Shown here one piece after another: positions 56,195 through 64,000 of a stretch of DNA of 64,000 nucleotides. The translations under genes and the position numbers were made by a program. Numbering within the stretch: position 1 is the stretch's first letter; every line of letters begins with the position of its first letter. The DNA is from Eustoma russellianum (lineage: Eukaryota > Streptophyta > Magnoliopsida > Gentianales > Gentianaceae), in contig AP025067.1 of assembly GCA_036186865.1 (NCBI GenBank), positions 11,723,547 through 11,787,546 on the forward strand, in the 5' to 3' direction. A model generated the notes under the pieces. It was given only the letters and a program-made list of their open reading frames with translations. It searched no databases and had not been told where the DNA came from.

Positions 56195-56496
56195 TTATGC
56201 TATAGAATCATAGGACAACGTTCCTAATTTGTCTCGTAAGACTTCGAAAGTGGCTTGACTTAGGGGTTTGGTAAAGATGTCAACAACTTGGTTATCAGTT
56301 CTTACATGGTCTATGGTTATATTTCCATTTTGAACATGGTCTCGTAAGAAATGGTATCTAACTTCTATGTGCTTGGCTTTAGAATGAAGTACCGGATTCC
56401 GTGAAAGATTGATTGCACTTATGCTATCGCAGAAAATTGGAATCTGACTCATTATAATACCAAAGTCACTAAGTTACTATTTTAGCCAAAGTATTC
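56195..56496 (-). pseudogene. SIRE copy D RNase H C-terminus
   Basis: An 85-codon minus-strand frame (56,195-56,452) carries IFCDSISAINLSRNPVLHSK, AKHIEVRYHFLRDHV and VDIFTKPLS, the last part of copia RNase H. It agrees closely with the young SIRE at 9305-9560. Upstream pol is missing beyond 56,496. Confidence 0.85.
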
Positions 56497-58029
56497 GTGC
56501 GCAGGGGTTAAGGGAAAGGGGGGCCTAGGGGGCAACAAAAAATCCTATAGATAGGTGGGTGTAGTTGTATTTTTAGCCATTCAGCTCAAAGTGTGTCCAT
56601 ACTTGGCATCACATTAACTCTCTATTACGTAGTCACATAGTGTTTAACGTTTGGCGATTCTCTGTTAAGTGACTAAAATATGTCTAAAACTTACCGGAAT
56701 TTCGGTCTCTTAAATATATTAAAAAATTTAAAAAGGGTTAAACCTTATTTTTTAATTACAAAAAAGATTAAAACTAAAAAAACCGATTGAATTTTCAGTT
56801 GTCCCCACAGTTGGTGTCCAAGCAATTTGAATAGTTAGGTTTTTTTATGTTGTTGGTGGTTTTTACCCAATTCACACACATACCCAATTCACACACATTT
56901 TCCACATCGTTTAGACGCATTTTGTACAACCCCTACACATTTTAGAGTTTATCTTCGGAGGTTTGGGTTTTCCTTGTTGGAATAGGATCTGGTTTGGTAA
57001 CTTGAATTGTGTCTACTGGTGTTTTTCTTTTGTTCGGAAGGCTTGGTTTATTTTGGAAGCTGGAATCGGCCAAGAAGGAAGAATTCAAGATATGGAAAAT
57101 ATTAGAACACAAATGGTGGATTCTTTTTCCAATTCCCAAATTGTTTTATGATTACTATTAAGGTTTTCTCTTATACACGGTTTCTAGGGTGTTTAGATGG
57201 AGCTGAGCGTCGTTCAAGAAGGGTAGCAAGAACAAACGTTTTTACAATCAAATTCTCAAGCAGGATTAACAATAATTCATTAAGAGATAAATATTCAGCT
57301 TTAAAGTCGTTTCAAAGTTAAGATCTACACATACCTTTAGGTTGCATTCAAATCCTTAGTGTTAGATGTTGCTGGTCTTAAAACTATTTTACGCATTCCA
57401 AGCAACTGTGTACTCCATATATGATTGGTTCATTGATTCAACATTTAGACAATAAACTGTAAAAGGTAACCTGCTTTTCAAAATGCCTAATGTTAAACAC
57501 TAGCTTTTGTGACAGTTGTTTGTTTCTAATTTTTTTGCAATGAATATCGTGAAGAATGATCTATGCAACCTGTTGAGGGATGACGTACTATCGGATTGTT
57601 TATTGTGTTACTTTGAGCATAAAATTTTTAGCACCATTGAAGATGAAGATATTATGCAATGATTTCAATCAATATCATCTCGAAGAACCTTTTTGCGTCC
57701 CTTGGCAACTTCTTCTCCTCCTACAATATGCAAATAAAAGGTACATATCGATGTATATTACTATATTCATTAAATAATTATGATCCGCATATTGTTTGTT
57801 GTGTATTGTTTATTTTTTTTGTACATTAATTGGCAGATGTATTTTCTTTCACGTATTTTATGTTATAATATAAAAATATGTCTAGAAGATTTTGTCCGTT
57901 TTCTCGGTCTGAAACGGAGTGTTATAACCGTCTCCATATTTTTCTAAACCTTATTATACGTCACAAGTATCGTGTCTGGTTAATAGAATGAAAGTCTGAG
58001 GTAATGCGTAAATAAATAATTATCGATCA
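56497..58029. other. Non-coding stretch, no gene recognised
   Basis: AT-rich. It holds a duplicated CCCAATTCACACACA block near 56,870-56,900 and a G-rich run (AGGGGTTAAGGG...GGGGGCCTAGGGGG) at 56,503-56,542. Short ORFs near 56,963 and 57,580 show no domain. Confidence 0.4.
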
Positions 58030-59050
58030 TTTTAATGACAAACAATGCATTATATATGTGTTGCAAAATGGCATAGCCATAATGGAAGTGGAAACTCCCT
58101 AAATTACCCCTCCCAAATTCGGCTCCTATGCCATGTAGGACAAGGAGTTTTTAAGACAATCTTTAAATATGATATATTGCAAAAGTATCCTACAAGAAAA
58201 GAAAAAAAAGGCCTAGGAGAACCTAAAAAGCTGCCTTCCTTCCAAAAGCTTCAAAAAGTACCTAAAATAAAGAAAAAGCTTCCAAACTTCATCATGAGGG
58301 AGTGCATCCCAAAAGATGCTTTTGCAACTCTTTTCCTCCTAGAACTTTCGGTGGTTTTTTTTTTATGGAGATTGGAACTCCAACGACCATCACACATTAC
58401 ACTCTCTCATCATTCTTCTATCTCAACAAGAAAACAACTCCCACCCATTCTCCTTATAAAACCAAGAGGACCAAGAGGCCAAGGTAGAGAAAGATTCAAG
58501 ATCCTTCAAGGTAGCTAACAACCAACACAAGGTAAGATTTTCAAGCTAGTTAACTCTTTAGTCCTTAAATCCCATTAGAACTTCTCCTCACCAATGGTTT
58601 CTATCCAAAACCGTGGCATGTAAAGATCGAAGAAGAAGAAGTGGGTTCCTAAGTCAAGGAGACAAGAAGGCTCAAACTTAGAAACAACTAAGGTATGATC
58701 ACAGTCTCCCTTGAACTTTAGCATTCCATCTTCAATATTTCCCCAAGATATTTATCACCTTCCTTTTTCCACCCAAACCGTACGCTTTAGACAAGGAGGA
58801 AGGAAAATTTTCCAACTCAACCAAGGAGCAACTGAGCCGTAGAAGAGGAACCAAGTGCCTTAAGCTCCAATCTTGAACTAAAGAGGCAAGTATTCCTACT
58901 TGGTTCTACTAGAAAATGTATTTGAACCATGTGTAAGTATGTTCTTGGTTGGACTAGGCCATGCATGTAGTTTTACGAAGTCTTGAGCGCTAACTCTTAA
59001 CAAAGAATAGAACTTTAAGAAGTGATAAGGCAGTCACCCTCTTATGTATG
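58030..59050 (+). other. Possible LTR-derived fragment with TATA-like site
   Basis: CTCCTTATAAAACC near 58,452 is followed by short direct repeats (AAGAGGACCAAGAGGCCAAG, then ACAACCAACACAAGG) and a purine-rich stretch. This order of TATA box and R/U5-like repeats is common in plant LTRs. I see no matching second LTR, PBS or PPT, so the call is tentative. The 157-codon frame at 58,045-58,518 has no recognisable domain. Confidence 0.3.
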
Positions 59051-59592
59051 CTATTAGAAATTAAGTTGAGAGAATTGTAAATATTTCACAAATGGGCTAG
59101 TTGAAGAAGAAAGTTTAGGAAGGGGGGAGGGAAGTACGGGTCCTCCAAACAGGAGGCACCCTCCAAGTCTTGCAATAGTAATAATAAAGTGGGAAAGAGG
59201 GATAATGTGGTAATATGTAAAATAAATCCGATGCTTTGTAAAAGGAAAAGAAAAGAAAAAATGAAAACTAAAATTGCATTCCTGCTTTAAACTTGTTGAA
59301 GATGGAAGTAACTTGGACAAGCAGGAGGAGGTCGGTTGCTGTGTGAGAGATCAAGGCTATAGGGAGCAGGAGCATCAATGATCCGTGTGGTGTGTTATCT
59401 GAATCGTTGGATGAGAAGCTTAATCTGCGGTGTACGTGAGTTGCGGGGAATTCTGGGAATCTTGCAATGTGCATCACGCAAGCAGGTGAAGGAAAAATGG
59501 GCTGGAGCTGGACGCGTCAGGGAAGAAAGGTGGTTAGGCGGGAAGAAATTGAAAGGAGGCGAAATTACCGCTTTACCCTTTTAGTAATAAGG
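59051..59592. other. Non-coding stretch with inverted repeat
   Basis: No gene seen. GCGAAATTAC at 59,559-59,568 is matched inverted by GTAATTTCGC at 59,622-59,631, straddling the likely start of the copia-F LTR. Confidence 0.4.
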
Positions 59593-59908
59593 TGTTACAG
59601 TTAAATGGTTGGGGCATTACTGTAATTTCGCATGGGTAGTTAGTTAGTCTTCTTCTTCCTTCGGTATATGTTCGTTCGACGATTTGCTTGAGGGTATGAA
59701 GAAAAAATCCAGCAGTTAATTTCCTTTCTAATTCAGTTTTCTCTCTCCCAATTCTCTCATCTTCCTCTGTAACTGCTCTTTCTCTTCCTTGTGTGGATTT
59801 TTCTTTCCTTCGATTGATTGCTTTCTGAGTTTATGTGTGTTAGTGTTGATTCGCTCAAGCTTGTATATCGAGAACAAGTTTCATCCGTGCACAGTCCAAA
59901 ATTTCACA
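59593..59908 (+). repeat. Copia-F probable 5' LTR
   Basis: The right border is fixed by the PBS at 59,909. The left border is a guess at TGTTACAG (59,593), because no second LTR is available. It is rich in TCTTCTT and CTCTCT runs. Confidence 0.5.
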
Positions 59909-59921
59909 TGGTATCAGAGCC
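59909..59921 (+). other. Copia-F primer-binding site (tRNA-iMet)
   Basis: TGGTATCAGAGCC lies 15 bases before the gag start at 59,937. Confidence 0.9.
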
Positions 59922-59936
59922 ATTGACGATTGTTCA

Positions 59937-62159
59937 ATGAATTTTGGCACCTTCATGAATTCGAATCAAGATACACCTAGCAGCTCTAATCACACCCCCA
60001 TCAATACGATGTCTGGAAGTACGGATCCTTCAGATGATCCGATGTACATTCACCCTGGAGATAGTCCTGCTTTGGTATTAGTCCAACCGCTGCTAGATGG
60101 TAACAATTACCACAGTTGGAGTAGAACCTTTCGAAGAGCTCTCGAGTCGAAGAACAAGACTGGCTTCATTATAGGTAATGTTCCTAAACCTGTTGAAACT
60201 AATCGTAGATCTGCTGCCTGGACTAAGGCTAATAATATGGTAGCCTCTTGGATTGTAAACTCTGTGATACCCTCCATAGCCCAAAGTGTGATGTGGTTTG
60301 ACAATGCTTTTGACATTTGGAGTGATCTAAAGGATAGATATGGCAATGCTGATGTATTCAGATTGTCGGATTTGCAAGAACAATTTTACGCTACTAGGCA
60401 AGGGGATAGTTCTGTAACCGAGTATTACACTAGATTGAAAGTTCTCTGGGAAGAACTCATGGTATTGAGGGCTATTCCCAATTGTACCTGCAATAGATGC
60501 ACGTGTAATGTGTCCAGTCAGATTAACAAGTTTATAGAAGATGATCATGTCATTAGATTCATAAAGGGGCTTAATGATGAATTCGAACCTGTTAAGTCTC
60601 AAGTGCTGCTATCTAGTCCCTTGCCTGATGTGAAAACTACTTTTGCCATGGCTGTGAAATTGGAAAGGAAGTTACAATATTCTGCAGGTCAGAATCAGTC
60701 ATTAGTTTTCTATGCTAATGGGCCTGCTAGACAGGGCAGTTATGGTTATAAATTTGGGAATGCTTCTGGTGGCAAGGGTGGCAAGAAGGATTACCAAAAC
60801 CAGAAGTATGGGTACAATGCCAAGGCTCCTGTTTGTACCTTCTGTAATATGGTGGGGCATACTGTTGATAAATGCTATAGGAAACATGGATTTCCCCCTG
60901 GATATAAAGGGAAAAGTCAAGTGAATTGTGTAGGTAATGAGGCAAATGCTCAGCAGGATGTGTTTGGGAACAATCAGTCTGAGCAGGAATCATGTCATGG
61001 CGGTGAAGTTGCAAATGACAATGTTTCCCATTCTGTTTTCCCCTTTTCACAGGAGCAATGTATGCAACTGATAAGCATGTTGCAAGAACATAAAGACAGA
61101 GGCATTCTGATGAATCCAGCTTCTACAGAAATGACGAACAATCATCACACTGTTTTGTCAGCCCAGCAAGTCAGCAGCACTGGTAAGTGGAAAGGTGAAG
61201 TATTGTCTAATATTTCTAATATATGGATTTTAGATTCTGGTGCCACGGATCACATCTGCTGTTCTTTGTCCTTGTTTGATTCTTATCAGCCTGTGCTTAA
61301 TGTGTCAGTCAGATTACCAAATGGTCAGTCTATCAATGTTGATCATATTGGCACTGTGAATGTTCTGCCTCACCTTAAACTAGATCATGTCTTCCATATT
61401 CCATCCTTCAACTTCAATCTTCTGTCTCTTAGTAAACTAACTGTGACTGGCAACATTGATCTTTTCTTCCATTCCAATGTCTGTTCTATTCAGGACCATA
61501 TGAGCAAGAAGACGATTGGTACAGCTAGAGTACTCAAAGGCCTATATCACTTGCTAACTGATTCGTTGCACACTGATTCGTTGCCACTTCCTCCCCATGT
61601 ATTCACAATATCTTCCTCCATGTCATATGTTTGGCATTCCAGGCTGGGGCATCAAGGGACATCAAGAATGAGAGAAATCAATAGAATTGATCCCTCAGTA
61701 GATGTAAACTTCCACTCTGAATCGTGCACAATATGTCCTCTAGCAAAACAAAAACGTCTTCCTTTTCCTGTCTCACATTCTGTATCTCACTCCCCCTTTT
61801 CCCTTCTTCACATTGATATTTGGGGTCCTTATAAACACCCCACCTTGTATCAACAACGCTATTTTCTGTCAATAGTGGATGACTACAGCAGATATTGCTG
61901 GATATACATGATGAAAGCCAAATCAGAAACTAGATGTCTTGTTGAAAGTTTCTGGAATTTTGTACTTACGCAGTTCAATGTGAAAATAAAAGTCATTAGG
62001 ACGGATAATGGTCCTGAATTTAAAATGGATTCCTTCTATTCTTCCAAAGGTATCATTCATCAAACAAGTTGTGTTTATACCCCACAACAAAATGGGATTG
62101 TTGAACGCAAACATCAACACATCCTCAATGTGGCCAGGGCCCTCAAATTACAATCCTAG
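59937..62159 (+). CDS. Copia-F gag, protease and integrase
   Basis: A 740-codon frame starts from ATG 59,937, just after the PBS. Gag (about residues 30-290) has LVQPLLDGNNYHSWSRTFRRAL and QVLLSSPLPD. The CCHC knuckle CTFCNMVGHTVDKC is near residue 300. Protease has DSGATDHIC near 432. Integrase has an HHCC finger (HSRLGH near 566, CTICPLAK near 600) and core residues in HIDIWGPY (~625), RTDNGPEF (~687) and PQQNGIVERKH (~715). The frame stops at TAG 62,157-62,159, inside the integrase. The sequence beyond continues in the same frame. Confidence 0.93.
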   Translation: MNFGTFMNSNQDTPSSSNHTPINTMSGSTDPSDDPMYIHPGDSPALVLVQPLLDGNNYHSWSRTFRRALESKNKTGFIIGNVPKPVETNRRSAAWTKANNMVASWIVNSVIPSIAQSVMWFDNAFDIWSDLKDRYGNADVFRLSDLQEQFYATRQGDSSVTEYYTRLKVLWEELMVLRAIPNCTCNRCTCNVSSQINKFIEDDHVIRFIKGLNDEFEPVKSQVLLSSPLPDVKTTFAMAVKLERKLQYSAGQNQSLVFYANGPARQGSYGYKFGNASGGKGGKKDYQNQKYGYNAKAPVCTFCNMVGHTVDKCYRKHGFPPGYKGKSQVNCVGNEANAQQDVFGNNQSEQESCHGGEVANDNVSHSVFPFSQEQCMQLISMLQEHKDRGILMNPASTEMTNNHHTVLSAQQVSSTGKWKGEVLSNISNIWILDSGATDHICCSLSLFDSYQPVLNVSVRLPNGQSINVDHIGTVNVLPHLKLDHVFHIPSFNFNLLSLSKLTVTGNIDLFFHSNVCSIQDHMSKKTIGTARVLKGLYHLLTDSLHTDSLPLPPHVFTISSSMSYVWHSRLGHQGTSRMREINRIDPSVDVNFHSESCTICPLAKQKRLPFPVSHSVSHSPFSLLHIDIWGPYKHPTLYQQRYFLSIVDDYSRYCWIYMMKAKSETRCLVESFWNFVLTQFNVKIKVIRTDNGPEFKMDSFYSSKGIIHQTSCVYTPQQNGIVERKHQHILNVARALKLQS

Positions 62160-64000
62160 ATACCTATAGCCTACTGGGGATTTTGTGTGCAACACGCTGT
62201 ATACTTGATAAACATTACTCCTACGCCTGTACTGAACCATAAAACACCCTATGAACTGCTATATAACTCAGTCCCTTCCTATGACGCACTCAGAGTCTTT
62301 GGTTGCCTTTGTTATGCCACTAATACTGCTCCTACCAAAGATAAATTTGGCCCACGATCAAGGAAAAGCGTCTTGCTTGGACTGTCCCATACTGTGAAGG
62401 GCTACATTCTCCAAGATCTGATCTCAAAGGATGTCTTCATCTCTAGAGATGTTGTGTTTCAGGAATCTGTTTTCCCATTCATTTCAGATTCAGCACCTAT
62501 ACTGTCACCTCATGCCTCAACTTCGATACCTACTCAGACTTCACTCACCAGCTGTGGCAGTGATCCTCAGTTTGTTCCCACTGTCACAGCTTGGGGGGCA
62601 CCCTCACCTCAGCTAACATCTTTCCAAGAAACCTCCTCAACACATCAACAGACACCTTCCCAAACACCTCAGCTAACACCTTCCCAAGCAACCTCCTCAG
62701 CCCAAGCAACCTCCTCAGCACATCAACAAACACCTTCTCAAGCTTCTTCTCAAACACCTCAGCTAACACCTTCCCAAGAAACCTCCTCAGCACATCAACA
62801 GACACCTTCCCAAACAGGCCCAGAGCCATCACTCCAAGCTCAAAGTCTTTCCCCACAACAGTCCAACAATCCAGCTGCTATTGAACCAAATGTCATTAAT
62901 TCAACTCCAATTCCTATTAGTTCCATTGATATTCCACTCCATGTTAGGAGGCCCTGCAGAATCAGACAACCCCCTTCTTATTTGCAACAATATTATTGTA
63001 GTAGCGTGACACTTTCTCCTGAAAAAGTGCCAGTCACAGAAACCATTCTTGGACACACATCCCCTCATCCCATATGTAAACAATTCACTCTTGATTTGCT
63101 GACACCAAAATTTAAAGCATATGTTTTAAATATTAGCGCATATACAGAGCCCAAAACTTACGCAGATGCTGCTGGTTGTGTTGAGTGGCAAAAGGCTATG
63201 GAGGAGGAGATAAGTGCTCTAGAGAATAACAACACATGGACCCTAACAGATTTGCCCCCTGGTAAGAAGGCTATAGGGTGTAAGTGGGTGTACAAAATAA
63301 AGCACAAGGCAGATGGGTCAGTGGAGAGATTCAAAGCAAGATTGGTGGCTAAGGGATACACGCAGCAGCTTGGCGTAGATTATCAGGACACATTCTCACC
63401 AGTGGCAAAGATGAGTACGGTGAGGATGGTATTGGCTATAGCTGCTAGACAAAACTGGCATATACAGCAACTGGATGTGAACAACGCTTTTCTCCATGGG
63501 GAGTTGCATGAGGAAATATACATGACGCCACCAGAGGGTCTGAAACTGCCACAGAGAGGTTTGGTCTGTAGATTGGAGAAGTCTCTGTACGGTTTGAAAC
63601 AAGCAAGCAGGGAGTGGAACGCTAAATTGACTGCCTTTCTGATTTCTAATGGTTTTGTGCAGTCGAAAAATGACTATACTCTATTCACAATGAAGACAGA
63701 AGGAACTTTGTTGGTGCTTTTGGTGTATGTGGATGATTTGATAGTGGCATGTAGTGATGTGCAGAAGATAGAATGGATCAAGGAGGCCTTGCACAGAAAG
63801 TTTAAAATAAAGAATCTTGGGGACCTAAAATTTTTCCTAGGAATAGAGGTTGCAAGATCAAGAGAAGGATTGCTGATTAACCAGAGAAAATATACGTTGG
63901 ACCTGTTGGAAGAATCAGGATTTCTAGATTGTAAGCCGGCCATTAGTCCGATGGAAACTCATTTGAAGCTAGCCCACAAGGATTCTGAACCCTTTGGAGA
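62160..64000 (+). pseudogene. Copia-F integrase C-terminus, linker, RT (frame open to window end)
   Basis: This frame continues directly after the TAG and stays open to 64,000. It holds the integrase end (FGCLCYATN near 62,300), a Gln/Ser/Thr/Pro-rich linker of imperfect repeats (TPSQ and SSAHQQTPSQ, 62,600-62,820), then RT with CKWVYKIKHKADGSVERFK near 63,280, LDVNNAFLHGEL near 63,470, SLYGLKQASREW near 63,585 and intact YVDD near 63,727. Because only one codon blocks it, the element could have been active until recently, or might be produced by readthrough. RNase H lies past the window. Confidence 0.88.

Larger units (their letters stand above)
53318..56496 (-). mobile_element. SIRE copy D: 3' LTR plus end of pol, truncated
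   Basis: LTR 53,318-55,983 (2666 bp, TGTTGGACTG...CGACA) is followed on the plus strand by the PPT (TTCTCCCCCTTTT, 55,984) and the last part of pol. Homology to SIRE stops at about 56,496. No other LTR of this copy is in the window. It borders the protease end of copy C at 53,317. Confidence 0.82.
59593..64000 (+). mobile_element. Copia-F: Ty1/copia element, 5' part (runs off window)
   Basis: A plus-strand element with probable 5' LTR (about 59,593-59,908), PBS, gag, protease, integrase, RT and the start of RNase H. Its coding sequence is open to the window end apart from one TAG at 62,157-62,159. The 3' LTR lies outside the window, so the LTR start and target duplication cannot be checked. 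It is better preserved than the other copia elements. The lineage was not assigned. Confidence 0.85.

Noticed and set aside
58045..58518. 157-codon plus-strand frame
   Set aside because: No recognisable domain or codon pattern. It overlaps a possible LTR promoter-like region.

Overview
The window is plant nuclear DNA made almost entirely of retrotransposons. The evidence is primer-binding sites complementary to plant initiator-Met tRNA, chromodomain Ty3/gypsy elements, SIRE-type and other Ty1/copia elements, and a plant-type LINE with DUF4283, endonuclease, RT, zf-RVT and RNase H domains. Composition is AT-rich. I found no host gene, tRNA, rRNA, CRISPR array or bacterial-type operon. A dicot seems likely, but I cannot name the species. 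Plus-strand coordinates are used throughout.

Left two thirds (about 230-43,735): one nested stack. The oldest layer is a minus-strand LINE, now in three pieces (about 230-1076, 23,094-26,970 and 42,730-43,735) that add up to about 5.7 kb. Insertion 1 into the LINE is gypsy-1 (1077-23,093, minus, target duplication ATAAG, 3.43-kb LTRs). Gypsy-1 carries in its RNase H region a 259-bp TRIM remnant (6266-6524) fused to a young SIRE-type copia (6525-17,315). A TCCAT duplication flanks the TRIM/SIRE pair as one unit. Insertion 2 into the LINE is copia-E (26,971-42,729, plus, duplication TTACA). Its 5' LTR is split by gypsy-2 (27,025-37,224, minus, duplication TAAAC/TAGAC, 2.66-kb LTRs).

Middle (43,733-46,100): AT-rich degenerate tandem repeats and C/G-poor purine/pyrimidine tracts, possibly old LTR material. 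46,100-56,496: remains of three older SIRE copies (B, C and D), all minus, joined exactly at LTR termini. Their LTRs carry an expanded ATCGATCGAT repeat array that is nearly absent from the young copy. 56,497-59,592: no gene recognised; a possible LTR-like promoter fragment lies near 58,450.

Right end (about 59,593-64,000+): the 5' part of a plus-strand copia element (copia-F). Its gag-pol frame is open to the end of the window except for one TAG codon.

How the parts relate: each element carries its own gag, protease, integrase and reverse transcriptase, or remnants of them. Almost every coding region is broken by stops, frameshifts or lost catalytic residues, so most copies look dead or dependent on enzymes supplied elsewhere. 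The most unusual observations are a textbook 70-nt GT-AG intron inside the gypsy-2 pol gene at the RT/RNase H border, and the TRIM/SIRE composite that shares one target-site duplication.
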